DNA from: Aquanectria penicillioides
Taxonomy: Eukaryota; Ascomycota; Sordariomycetes; Hypocreales; Nectriaceae
Assembly (NCBI GenBank): GCA_003415625.1
Contig: PYIU01000007.1
Coordinates: forward strand, 1,550,001 to 1,614,000
DNA: 64,000 nt
Reading direction: 5' to 3'
Below the pieces are notes generated by a model. That model made no database searches. It saw only the letters and a list, made by a program, of their open reading frames with translations, and was not told the DNA's origin. Positions 34,438 to 46,300 of the stretch are shown one piece after another. Position 1 is the stretch's first letter. The number at the start of each line of letters is the position of its first letter. The translations under genes and the position numbers were made by a program.

Positions 34438-35169
34438 TTAATCGCCAGTGTCCACTTCCAAGTCAATCTGTACACCGTTGCTCACTCCATAGTCCTCTAG
34501 ACTAAGCTGATCCTTGAATGGTCGCTCTCCTTGTCGCTTTAGCAAAATCTCGTGTGGTTCACGACCGATGCGAGCGGCAACCATGATCTTGAACTCCTTG
34601 ATTCGATCAGAGGCATAACAGGGAATCGCAGCCTTGGTACCCAGTCGGTCGTTGACGTGCACAATGATCATCTCCTCGCCACCAGCAGCGGCCATAGGAG
34701 CCGCAGGCTTGGCTTCCTTCTTGGGCTTGCTGGACTCGGGACCATCGCGATCTCGATCTTGGTCGCGGCCACGATCGCGGCGGCGTGGAGACTGCGAGCG
34801 TCGTCGATAAGGTCTGTCGTCGCGGCGTCGGTCGTCGTTGCCACGGCGTTCATCCTTCCACTTGAACCCGCCACGGCCTCGAGGCCTTCTATCACGGCCC
34901 TGATCTCTGTCTCTGGGTCTGTCGAAGTCGCGATCCCTTCGTCGATCCGAGTCACGGTCTCTCAAATTGCCGCGACCGTAGCCTCTGTCTCGGTTCCTGT
35001 CTTGACCATAGCCTCGATCACGGCCACGGTCAGACCTGTCACCTCGTCTGTAAGATTCGCCATCACGCCCCGCATTTCTGTCGTCTCGCTTCTCGCTCTC
35101 ATTTTGATTCCGCGGGCCCCGCGGGGGGTTATCCCGGTCTCGGCGGGGTGATGGCGACCGGTCTGCCAT
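34438..35169 (-). CDS. HUB1: Ubiquitin-like splicing modifier HUB1 with RD/RS-rich extension
   Basis: A single exon of 243 residues from ATG at 35167-35169 (46 upstream codons are open but look like leader). The C-terminal 75 residues are the HUB1/UBL5 fold: MIIVHVNDRLGTKAAIPC, then ILLKRQGERPFKDQLSLEDY. HUB1 binds HIND motifs in splicing factors such as Snu66 and Prp38 without covalent conjugation and helps use weak 5' splice sites. Human and yeast HUB1 are only 73 residues; here the fold follows about 165 residues of Arg/Asp/Ser repeats (RDRDSDRRRDRD, RRRSQSPRRRDR), an RS-like, spliceosome-type sequence. The usual C-terminal Tyr-Tyr is absent and the chain ends DTGD. The extension may target it to speckles; that is inference. 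Confidence 0.88.
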   Translation of the reverse strand: MADRSPSPRRDRDNPPRGPRNQNESEKRDDRNAGRDGESYRRGDRSDRGRDRGYGQDRNRDRGYGRGNLRDRDSDRRRDRDFDRPRDRDQGRDRRPRGRGGFKWKDERRGNDDRRRDDRPYRRRSQSPRRRDRGRDQDRDRDGPESSKPKKEAKPAAPMAAAGGEEMIIVHVNDRLGTKAAIPCYASDRIKEFKIMVAARIGREPHEILLKRQGERPFKDQLSLEDYGVSNGVQIDLEVDTGD

Positions 35170-35951
35170 CTTCGTGCGTCGAGAAGAATCTGCGCGATGG
35201 AGATGCGAAGATGAGAAAGGTTGGGGCTTAGCGAAGGTTGGAGACGGAAAGTGACGAAAGACAAGGCAGCAGGGCATGTTGGAGGGGCTGGAAGGAGCAC
35301 TGACCAATTAGCGATGACATGTAGCCCCCCACATTTTACAACCCCTGTTGCAACGACATACCTAGGTTTGAAGGGGTCACTATGTAGCAGCTTCGCATTC
35401 TTGTCTTGAATGCCCGGTCATCAGTGGCTAAAAAATCCTCTTGGACAACTAGAGACCATGCCATTGAATCACCCATTGTAGATCACACAAACGGCAAGGA
35501 ATCATCTCTCTAGTTTCATTCTGGCCATGGTTCAATGCGTTCACAACGTGGCGCGGTGCCTTTGACATGTGATCACGCAAGCCAACGACGGATTCATCAC
35601 GGTGCGTGGGACAAGGTGTCGGCATCACCATGATGGCAGAATATCTGCCCCTGGTGGGTATTATTTCACATTTCTTTTCTGTATACCTCCTGCCGCATCT
35701 GATGCCCCTCACAAAGGACCCCCATTGTTACAAAGGTATTAAGCAGAACTCCCCGACCCGTCGCCGGACATGAATCCGAGTCCCAAAATTCAACAAGCCT
35801 AAATGCAAAGTCCCAAGTCAACCGTCTCTCAGTTCTGTTGAGCGGATCCACGACTTGTAAACGCCGTCATTTCATGGTACAGAGTCCTCATAGGGAGATG
35901 CGAGGAGAATCGTAGGTTGTGAGATTACCCACGGGATGCCGTCGAAGAGAT
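35170..35951. other. Intergenic between HUB1 and the YAG7-type gene
   Basis: HUB1 promoter and YAG7-type 3' UTR (both minus strand). No coding signal or RNA gene seen. Confidence 0.5.
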
Positions 35952-37448
35952 TTATGACTCCTCGTTGCGACGGGGGCGGGGAGGGCCACCCGCACCGCGG
36001 TTGCCCCGTCCACGTCCGCGGCCATCACCACGGTGGCCGCCACGGCCTCGCCATTCACCACGTCCACGTCCACGGTGGTTGCCACCCTCCCGATCGTTGC
36101 GAGGCTTGTTGCGCTGGACCTGATGGAATCCATCATTGGGGTCTGCAGGGGCAGCGGGGGCCTGGAAAAGCTGGTTAGTGTCTCGCATTGGCGAAGGGCA
36201 AGTCGGTTAACTTAGACTTACCTCAGTGTGCTCAGGGTGGTCATCGGCCCAGGACTGGCTGTTGGTTGCCGCAGGGGCAGCAGCAGCAGCCGTCTCGGTC
36301 TCAGCCTTTACGTCCACCCACTCCTGGGACATGGCCAGCTCGTTGTTGTTGGTGGCATCCCAGTTGTTCTCGGCGACGGCGTTGGCGGCGTCATCAGCCA
36401 CACTAGCGTTGGCAAGGCCGTTGGAGGCAGGCTCAGGAGCGGCACTGGGTGGAGCGGCGTCTCCAGCCTCGATCTCAGTAGCAGCAGCGTTCGCAATGGT
36501 AGGGTCGGAGGCAGGCTCAGCGTCGGTGGGCTGAGCATCGTAGGGGGTCTTGTACTCTTGGGCGAGGGATCTGACCTTGGAGTCTATGCGGCGTGAGTGG
36601 CGTGTTAGGTTGGCAGAGCAAAGCACTTACAGGTGGTCTGAAGCTGCTCTCCGGGAACGCTGAAGATCTGATCCTCAGTGCCATTGACAAGCTTGAGCAT
36701 AGATCCAACTGCGCTGTCATCTCCGGAGTAAATGGCTAGAAGAACACCCTCGATAGCCTGGCTCTCGTCAGACTCGGGGTCCTTAGCCTCTTCACGACGG
36801 TAGGCAGCAAGCCGCAGGAATTGCGACAGAACAAGAAGGTTCTCCTTCAGGGCCTTCTCATTGGCCTCCTTGGCCTCGCTGATGGCATCAGACTTGGCCT
36901 TCTCCAGTGACTTCTCGAATTCGGCCTTGTCGGCGGCGGCACGTGCGCGGTACTGCTCGTCGACCTTTTGGTATTGGGTAAGCTGCTCCTCGTACTGAGT
37001 GAGCTGAGCCTGCAGGGCGGGCTTCTTGAGGATCTGGGCCTTCTGGTCGGCATTGATGATCTTGGAGGCGACCAACTCATCGAGGGACTTGCCAGAGTGC
37101 TCGCTCAGGAGGTTGTCGGTTTTGGAGGCGTTGGTCTTGCCACAGTTGTTAGTGGGAAGAGTCGGGGCATTGGGCTGCAAGGTGGTGTTGTACTCACAAT
37201 CTTCTTGTTGACATTGCGAATGTTCCTTTTTCGATACCGTTAGCATGGTGAACGCGCCTGAATGTTTGTCTGTATCGATGGGAGGCCTACTTCTGAAGCT
37301 CCTTGATGTAGGGGCTCTCGGCCGAGTCATCAGCGGCCTTCTCGGTAGTAGAGCTGATGCTAGGAGCGGGGGATTCGGTTCGTTCAATGGCCTTGGGGCC
37401 CTTCTTCTTCGCCGACTTGGAGGGAGGCTGAACAGCGGGTGCAGCCAT
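35952..37448 (-). CDS. YAG7-domain RNA-binding protein with C-terminal RGG box
   Basis: Five exons: 37448-37291, 37225-37198, 37135-36631, 36583-36222 and 36161-35952. All phases fit and give 420 residues. Exon 2 is only 28 nt and encodes NIRNVNKKI. The N-terminal part is Ala/Pro/Ser-rich. The YAG7-like dimerisation domain (KTDNLLSEHSGKSLDELVAS, then a coiled coil rich in Gln and Glu) covers about residues 65-210. An Ala/Glu/Thr-rich acidic segment follows. The last exon is an RGG/RG box (HRGRGRGEWRGRGGHRG), a typical RNA-binding and arginine-methylation region. The architecture resembles caprin-like or Stm1-like translation regulators; ribosome or mRNP association is inferred. The family name is given from the dimerisation domain and is the less certain part. 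Confidence 0.75.
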
Positions 37449-38640
37449 TTCGGACGTTGTGTGGGAGGTGATTTGCGGGAGAGGCAATAGTGTGAGGCTG
37501 TTTGCTCAGGTTTGCGCGAGGACTGGAGCACACGCTAGGTCGATGACAGGTGGTGCGGTGGCGAATGCTGGAGGCAGGCGGATGGAAGGTGCCGTGAGAG
37601 AGAGCGCTTGGGATGATTAGAGTAGAAGCGTTTGGGAGGGTTAAGGAGGAAAAAGGCGTGAGTCAGGGGGAGGTTTGCGTGAGTACGGAGACGGAACAAG
37701 AGAAGAGGAGTAAGAGGAGTGGGAAGAGAGGGTCAAGTGCTGGTGGAGGTGGAGGAGACGGCCAGAGGTGGTGCAAACGCAGCCTGGTTACTGGGGCTTT
37801 GCTTTCAGAGGGCTCCAGGTGCTAAAACCCCAAGTCCCCAAGTCCACAAGGCCCCCCGATGCCCCAAGCCGGCCTAGCAACCCCTGCATGGGCGGGCCAT
37901 TCATCGTTTCTAGAATCAACAAGAAGATCAAGGACGCAATACTGGCTGGCAACAGCCCCTGTTCGTCGCATTTGGTCCAGCGTGTGTCTCACTCCGTTAT
38001 CACCAGCTGCGCGGATTTGCTGTCAGTAAACCGTCTCTATTGCCATGGACGCTATTTCCCATGGCCCCGTTTACTGCCCACTGTTTACTGCACGCACTTG
38101 GCCGACAGCTGTCCTCAGTTGAATCGACGACATTGTTCCCTATATGGTGGTACATTACTACCTATTGTATTGGCATTGCACCTACTGGACCTCATGCCCC
38201 ACCAAACCCGCCAGCTGCTCCTGCGCGTGCGCAAAGGAGATGGTCTCGTGCCCAAGCGCCAGCACCAGCAACCATCACCCAACGCCACCTGGAGCAGTAT
38301 AATAAGGCCACACTTGCTAACTAGCTCTTGCGCTCCCTTGCGCTGCCCCGTCACCAGCTCCATCCCCGACCCGGCATCGCCGTATGCTTCACAGCTGTGC
38401 ATTGACTATTGCTTGTACCCCTGGCCACGCAATTACCGACCCTTCTTCGAACATGCGTTGTCGGTGTCGTTCACCGTCAGTAATGCAAAACGGTGCTGCA
38501 TCCAACTCTGAGTTTATCTCGTGATGCGGCGGGTCCTGCACGATGAGGCGAAACTGCTCCAGCAAAGGGTGCGGAAACCTGTCCTTGCCTAGTACTGGTT
38601 CCTCCCAATTATTCTCGGTCGCATCTTCATCTGTTACCGT
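37449..38640. other. Intergenic between the YAG7-type gene and CENP-W
   Basis: YAG7-type promoter, GA-rich at 37620-37760, and the CENP-W 3' UTR. A forward frame at 37768-38511 has no family features and is probably fortuitous. Confidence 0.45.
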
Positions 38641-39057
38641 TCATCCTTTGAACTTGGCCAAGGTATCCTGTAGAAATGGCCGAGTTAGATCCGATGTAGG
38701 CGAAGGACGAAACTCTCACCCAGACATACCCTGGTCACCTTCTTGACACTTCGCGCGGTCAGTCCTCGCTCGCCGGACTTCTTGGAGTGAATGGCCGCCT
38801 CTTTGACAAGTCTTGGGCAAAATGTTAGTTCGTTCTCGCTGTAATGTGGTTCGCAGAGGCATCGTACGTTTCCATAAACAGGACGTAGTCGAGAAAGATC
38901 TGGGATGTCTTCCATCAGCATCATTGCAGCTAAACCCAAGGCCCGCGCTAGAGGAGCTTACCGTGACGTCGGCATTCTTCTTGAGGTTATGGTTGGAATG
39001 CGCCTTGATGATCTTCTTGACCGTAGCCTTAGGATATGCCTTCTTTCCAAGCGCCAT
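38641..39057 (-). CDS. Inner kinetochore histone-fold protein CENP-W (Wip1)
   Basis: Four tiny exons, 39057-38962, 38899-38868, 38811-38730 and 38667-38641 (96, 32, 82 and 27 nt), joined by introns of 62, 56 and 62 nt. They encode 78 residues in perfect phase. The product reads MALGKKAYPKATVKKIIKAH, NADVTIFLDYVLFMETLVKE, SGERGLTARSVKKVT, and ends DTLAKFKG. This is a complete single histone fold with the basic N-terminal helix of fungal CENP-W. It pairs with CENP-T in the constitutive centromere-associated network that links centromeric chromatin to Ndc80. No single exon exceeds 32 codons, so simple ORF calling misses it. The gene is divergent from prefoldin 4, 341 nt away. Confidence 0.85.
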
Positions 39058-39398
39058 CGTGACGTGCTCGTAGACTTGAGGATGAAGTTGGTGTTGCGCT
39101 CGCCGCCCCGCGAAAATGGATGTTGACAAGGCGCGTCTTCAGCCTGGCGCCCTCTGACCTCACCAAGGAGTTGGGGGTGTGGGGATGGCCAATCGGCAGA
39201 GCCCGAACGCAGCGGTACGTACCATAGAGCCTTGCAACGTCGAACAAAAAGGAGGGGTGTACAGTGCACACAAGAAACACTGTGGAATAATCACTGTAAC
39301 CCACCTTGCCATCTCCAAGCTTGGTGGGATTGAAGCTGCCCAGGAGGCATCATCGTGCAATATCGACACAAGGGCCGAGATACCCTCAGCCGCCCATC
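39058..39398. promoter_or_regulatory. Bidirectional promoter, CENP-W / prefoldin 4
   Basis: The 341 nt between two divergent start codons must hold both promoters and both leaders. I see no clear TATA box. The arrangement suggests linked expression, which is inference. Confidence 0.5.
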
Positions 39399-40005
39399 AT
39401 GGCTTCCTTAGTACAACGCCGTATGGTGAGTCATCGCCCATGGACTCCACAGCCTGACTTGGGCTAACACTGGACCAGCTGTCAAAGGCTGATGAGGAGG
39501 CATCCGACGAGGTTGAGGTGCGGCGAGAAGATCAGGACAAGATCAACCGATTCAGCCGGCTACACCAGCGAGAACTCGTCTTGGAAGAAGAGCTAAACGG
39601 AAAAAACGTGCGTGCCCATACAGGCACAACTGCACCCAATCGCTGACCAGAAACTGCAGAAGGAGAAGGAGGAACTCGAGGACTTGTCCACCGAACTCGA
39701 ACTCGCCGATGAAGACGAAAAAGTCCAGTACGAACCCCTCGCGCACAATCCTCTCGCAGAAATAACACGACATGGACCCTGGCTAACTTCTGGGCTTTAA
39801 CCCTTATTTTAGATACAAGATCGGCGATGCCTTCTTCCATATCCCTCTGGAACAGGCCCAAGAGATGCTCGAGGAGGCTACCGAAAATCTCGAGGAGGAA
39901 TCGACCGCGTTGGAGGAGAAGCTTTCATCCATCCGCGAAGAAATGACCAAGCTCAAGGTCGACCTGTATGCCAGATTCGGAAAGCAAATCAACCTAGAAA
40001 CCTGA
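39399..40005 (+). CDS. Prefoldin subunit 4
   Basis: Exons 39399-39425, 39479-39607, 39651-39727 and 39813-40005 give 141 residues. Introns are 53, 43 and 85 nt; the 43-nt one is close to the fungal minimum but has a CTGAC branch site. The product shows the beta-type prefoldin plan: N-terminal coiled coil (EDQDKINRFSRLHQRELV), the linker DEDEKVQYKIGDAFFHI with the conserved Tyr-Lys-Ile-Gly-Asp, and a C-terminal coiled coil (LEQAQEMLEEATENLEEE), ending FGKQINLET. Length is close to human PFDN4 (134). It is part of the six-subunit jellyfish-shaped chaperone that hands unfolded actin and tubulin to the CCT chaperonin in the cytosol. Confidence 0.92.
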
Positions 40006-41003
40006 ATAATTTTTTTGGCTCCTTTAAAAAAAGTTTATGACGAATCGCCCGGTTCCTCGTTCCCCCGGCTGCCACCGGCAGAACTCTTTGCCTACTTGCT
40101 GTCAGAAACACTGTCAAAATGAAACCTTGGGAGGAGGGGCAGATCGCCAGGACTCGTGACGCCCGCCGTTTTCGGTTCGGGCCTCAAATCGGATCCGACG
40201 AACGCTTGTACCATGCCTCAATATGCATCACCGACATGGGCCTTGTTGCGCCGTGCATGCCGACTTGACAACGTCAACACCATACAAGACGTCGTCTTGC
40301 ACACCCATTCACATGTCTTGCGCAGCATTGCCTTGTGGTAGACCGGGGTGGTTCATCCGTTCCCGGCTCCAGTGCTTCGAGGCGCATACATGGTATAACT
40401 ATCGATCAGTCAACGCATCCCGCAGCACGCCGATTCGTCACGACTTAATATCCCCATGCTGGACACGCTCGCACTAGTACGCCAACCCTCGCAACTCTAC
40501 AGCGCCTCCGACCCAGATCCGATGTACAGGCCGGCGATCGTACCGGGTAACGTCGCCCTCAAGCCTCTCTTATCCCACGGCAGACCTCCATACTACTGTG
40601 ACGCTTGTTGGGCTTGGCCCAGTGTGCCCCGGCTCCGGACTTGGAATCGACCAATCGTCGCCATGAGCCGCCCTATCTGAGCGGGGTTTCCACGCCTTTT
40701 TGTTAATCCCGAACCCATCACCGTCGGTTATGCCATGGTCTCTGATTTTGAGTGTGGGTAACTGGCCCACTTCTCCCTTGGAGGCGGGTCTTTGCTGGTA
40801 AAGGAAAGTCTTGGGAGGAAAGAGGAAGCTTGTGTGCTGCTCGTCCCTGTGACCCAAAGATGTTCTCGCTGACAATTTCTCTGCCACTTGGTGGCTTCGC
40901 TCTTTTCCACTTCTCTCCTTCTCTCTTCCTCTCTCCTTCTGTGTCTAGTCTCATCCGTGAATGATTTCTATGACTTCGCCCTTGTTGACAACGCCCAACC
41001 AAG
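40006..41003. other. Intergenic upstream of the MFS gene
   Basis: Prefoldin 3' UTR and the MFS promoter, with a CT-rich stretch at 40890-40945 just upstream of the start. No gene recognised on either strand. Confidence 0.5.
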
Positions 41004-42905
41004 ATGCCGCGTAGTGATTCAAGTGATACAATGCGGGATGCGTCCCCCTACCGTAAGTCAAGCCCAACTAGTTATTCTCCTTGTCGTTGGGCCGAAAAGA
41101 TTTTTTTTTAATCCCCTTTCCAATGGGCTTACAACTCCTCAAGGTGGACGACGAAGAAGCAGTTCAATCTCAGACAGAATCGCACATCTCGATGAAATCG
41201 ACGCCCAGGAACGTTATGAAGAAGAGGCTGCGGATCGTGGCCTTGGCGCCCTTCACAACATCCGCTCCCGGACTAGAAGCCGCACCAATGAAGTTCTCAT
41301 CAACTGGGAACCCAATGATCCCGAGAACCCCTACAACTGGTCAACTGTATGATGATGCTGTCTATTATCTACTATACGTTCCTTGATTAACTGTTCGTTA
41401 CCTCGCAGACCAAGAAGACTGTTGTTTTGACGTACACCTCTCTCCTCGTCATCAACTCCACAATGGGTTCCGCGCTACCGAGCATGGCCATACCAAAGAT
41501 TGTCAGCTATTTCGGAATCACTTCCGAGGAGCAACGAGTGTTGCCCATCTCCGTCTACCTCATCGGTTACGTGTTTGGGCCCATCATCTGGGGCCCCTTG
41601 AGCGAGCACTTTGGCCGCAGGGACCTCAGTTTTGTCACGTTCTTCTTCTTCACCATATTCACTATGGCATGTGCGCTGGCGCCCAATTGGCCTGCTTTTC
41701 TCGTGTTCCGATTGTTCACAGGCGTGTTTGCGAGTTCTCCCATCGCAATTGTCGCTGGTGTTTTGGCCGATATCTTTGGCGAGCCGACGTCGAGAGGGCG
41801 CGCGTACGCGCTCTTCATGGTGGTGAGTTGGAATTGCCCAGATACAACGTCCCGCAATCCCGGAATGTTAATCTGAAAATCCCAGGCAACCACATTTGGT
41901 CCCATCCTCTCTCCAATTGTGTCCGGTTTCACATCCCAGACTATTGGATGGCGCTGGTGCTTCTGGATCGCCCTTATCCTCGCCGGTGTAACGCTCCTCC
42001 TGAGCCCCTTCCTCCCCGAGACCTACGGCCCTATTCTACTTTCAAAACGCGCGAAGAAGATGCGCAAAGCTGACCCCAATTCCCGAGCCATTGCCCCGCG
42101 GGATCTTGAAGAGACGGATCTCAACCAGCTCCTAACCGTAGTTCTCACTCGCCCACTGCGCATGCTGATCTTTGAGCCCATCGTCACAACCACCTGCGCT
42201 TACCTCTCTCTCATCTACACCATCTTCTACATGTCCTTCCAAGCCTTTCCAATCGTCTTCCAGGACGTATATGGCTTGTCCCCCGGTGTTACCGGCCTGG
42301 CGTATCTCCCAATTGCAGGCGGAGCATGCCTGACATTCCCCATCTTCTACTGTTGGGACACCTTTTTAACCCGCGCTCAAGCTAGGGATGCCGCCTGGGT
42401 TAAACGTGAAGAATACCGCCGGCTTCCCCTGGCTTGTGTTGGCGGGCCTCTCTGGGTTATCTCCCTCTTCTGGCTTGGCTGGTCCGCCAAGTACTCCGAC
42501 ACCTTCGTCGCCCCCATGATCGCCGGCATTCCGTTCGGCATGGGCTTCCTCCTCATCTTCATGGCCATGCTCAACTATCTCACAGATGCCTACGAGATCT
42601 TCGCCGCCTCCGCCAACGCCGCTGCCTCGTGCTGCCGTTCCCTCTTCGCCGTCGTCTTGCCCCTCGCTACCACCCACATGTTTCGCCGCCTCGGTATCGC
42701 TGGCGCATGCTCCCTCCTCGGCGGACTCAGCGCCCTGATGTGCTTTATCCCGTTTGTCTTCATCTGGAAGGGCCCTAGTATTCGTCGCCGCTCGCCTTTT
42801 TGCATTGCCTTACGTGAGCGCAAGGAGGAGATGCTCCGCAAAGCCGAGGAAGAGAAGGCCAGGCGCGAGCGCGCCGAGATGTGGGAAAAGGAGGAGATTG
42901 TTTGA
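41004..42905 (+). CDS. MFS drug/polyamine:H+ antiporter (DHA1 type)
   Basis: Exons 41004-41052, 41144-41346, 41409-41822 and 41886-42905 give 561 residues (introns 91, 62 and 63 nt, all in phase). A hydrophilic Ser/Arg-rich N-terminus with WEPNDPENPYNW, the usual lead-in of fungal DHA1 carriers, precedes 12 membrane segments. Motif A-like GPLSEHFGRR lies between segments 2 and 3, and PFLPETYGPILL follows segment 6, as in FLR1/TPO1-type antiporters. The central loop is charged. The C-terminus is a basic, helical tail (EEEKARRERAEMWEKE). Such proteins export drugs, polyamines or metabolites across the plasma membrane by proton antiport. The acyltransferase at 32.6 kb is too far away, with housekeeping genes between, to count as a cluster. 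Confidence 0.92.
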
Positions 42906-43387
42906 GCACAGAACCATCTGCCGCAATTTTTTGAGATTCAATCGCTCTCTTTCCTAATCTCTTGTTGCATGGACTAACCACAAACCCTAGCATACAGATC
43001 GGCATAATTGCCACTCACGACTCCTAGGCTCAAGCTTTGAACCAGCCTATTCAAATATGAGCAGATAGGAGATGAAATTGACGAAAAGGATGCCAGTGCA
43101 TTCTCTCAAGGTTAAGGCACGAGTTTTGTGCTAGGCTAAAGAGATATACAATGCATCTACCTACCAGTATAGGATTTGGATACCTTCATAGGTCACTGGG
43201 ATACTAATGAATGGGCAAGCATGCCTCCGCCAACACAAATATAATGTCTTCTTTTTGCCATATACCCTTCCCTGATGTGATAAAGATAAATAGAATGGAT
43301 GCTTTCCACCCAGAGAAGATGTATCCATGCCGAGCCTTTCTATTTCCGTGGGCTCAAAGCCTGAATCGCTCCATTCTGGGTTGAAGA
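42906..43387. other. Intergenic, convergent 3' ends
   Basis: 3' UTR space between the MFS gene (+) and the large unknown gene (-). AT-rich; nothing else seen. Confidence 0.5.
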
Positions 43388-46300
43388 TCAGGGCCGATTG
43401 ACCATAATGGCGCCAGTGGAAGGGTTTTGCATGACTGTCTCGTAGTTTGTGGATGAATCTGTGTCCGAATCATTGTCTCCTTCCGGAGACCCAGCAACAA
43501 GGGAAAACCGACTTTGGGGTGTGACAAAAGTGTCTGTTAATGCAACGCTCTCTCGGTGTGTGCTTTGTGCTCCGCTCGAGGGAGTATCGGGTGTTGTTGA
43601 TGATAGGAATTCCGCGAAGTTCTTGCCCTGACCATTGCAACTAGGTACAGCTATTTCATGCATCTGTGTTGATATCTTAGCCCCTAAATTTGGTGCCGAA
43701 GATGGTCTTTCGAGGCCTGTATCACCAGTCAGAGCGCGTTGTTTACCGTTCATCTTTTCAATTTCTCTCCCCAGAACCAGCAGTTCCTCGTATCCCGACT
43801 CTGTTGGCAGTATCTCAAGTTCGGGATATTCCAAATCTCTCGTCCATCTTGAATCCCCTTGACCTTTTTGAGAGCGCATGTCTATTTTCTCATGCGTCTT
43901 CGAATTGTGAAGGGCCCAAGGTAGTTTCAACTTTGCAACCTTTCCAAGCCTCACAGAAAGAGATCGAGATAATTTGACATCGATCCCTTTTTTACTAATA
44001 CTATTCTTATCAGTGGCCCAGAGAATGCGACCATCTGGCGCGACTTCTTTGATCGCAAAGTCTTTAGGCTTGATGCTGTCTTTCGTCGATGCCTGTTTAG
44101 TTCTCTCTTCTCTAGTGTGAGAAGGGTATCTCGACCAAGCCTGTGGGGGCTTCTTCATTGATTCCGAACCTCTTCTTACGATTCTATCCGTGTCTTTGGA
44201 CACTCCTGGTCTCATTTCTGTGATCCATCGTTGTATCAACCATTTTGAATGTTCATCGGTTGGTAGCTCGTCTCCATCAGGTGTTAACTGAGATGGTTCT
44301 CTGTTCGAACTGTCAGTTGCCCCAGCCCTGTTCCTTGAAGTCTCTCGTCTCCACAGCCCGGCTTGAAGGTTTGTGAGCGTTTTGAATTAGGCACAGTTTC
44401 GGGCTCCACATCGGAGCCACTCTCAATGGTATTAGAACTATTCCTCTCCTGTGCTTCCAGTCGGATTGCTCGCTGCCATACGTCCGTAGCGCTCTCTTTT
44501 CGTGCCTCGGATGGGTTTTGTATGTCTGCGAGGACAATGCATGTTGCGACAAGTGGGTGCTTGGGTGTGATAGTTGCCCATGTATTTTTTCGAGATTGGG
44601 CCCGCGACACCTTTTCAGCTCTAGATTTGCAGCATTAGGTTGAGCAGTCGAAGAATCGGTTTCGGGTATATGATCACTCGGGGTTACGGCCTTGGGCCTA
44701 AATCGTTTTGTGACAGTCAAATGGATTTTGTCAATCAGGGATATCTTCCCAACCATATTAATTCCAGGTTCAGAGAATTCTTCCCGGAAGCGGCTGGCAA
44801 TAGGACATGAAGGCTTCCTGCGGGCCAAGACCTCACCAAATCGTTTCTGGATGGTCTGAAGTTCTGCCTCTCTTTGAAGAAAGCTGGCCGTTTCTGATTG
44901 CGACAAAGAACCCGTATCCCAAGTATTTTTACATCGCGTATCTGCAGTGCAAAATAAACTATCATTTCGCACCCTCATTGGGTTTTTATTGGCTGCTCTT
45001 TGGTCCCCGGGCTCTGGCAACCGAGCACCAAGGTCGAATTTCCATACCCTGCGGAAATACAGATCAGATACACTCACCAATTCGCGGCCATGTGGCCAAA
45101 GGGACTTACATTCGAAAGGGGATAGCTGAAGGCCCTGGATATCTTGGAAGCTAATGCCGTAAAGCTGTGTCTGTGACCTTGTGGGGCTCGGCTGAAAGCT
45201 TGGTAGTTTCGATGTGTAGTTAGATGATGTATTCTCGTCAACCGAGTTGATGATTACTGTCCACGTTTGGCTTCGGAGGGCGTCTCCCTTTAACGACGCT
45301 GTTAACTCCTTGCTCCTAGGTTGGCCTTCTTCAAAAGTTTCATACTGGGCTTCTGTTCCCCGGTCTCCTAGGTCACAAGTCTGGTCCGATATCGTTGAAA
45401 GCGGTGCTGTGCCAGACCGCTTGTCAGGACCGAGCGTGGCTTTACCTGCTGAGATACCTGGTCTGATCGAGGGCGGTGCTTCGGGAACTCCGCTGATATC
45501 CACGGCATCGTCCTTTAACTCGTCTAAGATCAAAGTATTTTGGTTTTCGGCATCCTCGGGGGGAATCATTGAGTTGTCACGAGAGCGCAAGCTCTGGGCT
45601 ATAAGCCATACACCGAGTGCTGAATGCCCGTCTACGGAAGACGACCCCCTTCGACTAGAGAATCCATTTTCCGGCCCTAGGATCCGATCGAGGCGCGACG
45701 TGCTATTAGAAAGCTGAAAAGATTTCTGTGAAATAGAGTGCGGGGCACTCGCCCGTCTTGATGCCGGAGCCAATTCCGACGAGACGAGTTCAGGGCGTGA
45801 ACTGGAAACTGTTCCAGTAGTCTCTTGGATGAGTTGTGGACAATTTCCATAGTGAAGAATGGAATCTAAGTAATTTTGGTCTTGTTTTTCTGTCTCTTCG
45901 ACCTGGACGTGCGACACGCTCAAAGCTGGGTTGGGTTCTAGGTCTATGTCGATAGGGGAATCGGGGGGCGAAGGCTTGTTGACAGCAAATTCGATGTAGT
46001 CCCTCGGACCAGCACTGCGAAGCGCGAGGTTTACCATAGATGAAACGCATCGAACTCGAGACATCGATTTCTGACTAGATTTGTCGTCATCCTGTTCAAT
46101 GTGGATCTCGTCTTGGATTCGCTTGTGCATTAACCGTTTTAGTTCAGCTCTGCGGGCAAGTTCTTCGTCGCTTTTTCCAATTGACGCCGGCGACTGGCTA
46201 TCAATAGCTGCGTCGCTTAAGTTATGTCGGGTGAATTTACTTTTGACCTGATAGAATCTGTCACTGAGTTTCTTCTTCACCTTTGGTTGATCATCTTCGG

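Noticed and set aside
34552..35151. 199-codon frame antisense to HUB1
   Set aside because: Val/Ile/Ser/Ala-rich mirror of Arg/Asp repeat codons; the HUB1 fold on the other strand is clear.
35936..37490. Several forward frames across the YAG7-type gene
   Set aside because: They cross the introns and exon boundaries of the minus-strand gene and have no recognisable content.
37768..38511. 247-codon forward frame
   Set aside because: Composition is not protein-like, with no motif, and it lies in the promoter of the YAG7-type gene and 3' region of CENP-W.
32646..42905. Acyltransferase plus MFS transporter as a secondary-metabolite cluster
   Set aside because: HUB1, the YAG7-type gene, CENP-W and prefoldin lie between them, there is no core synthase, and the acyltransferase lacks its catalytic His.
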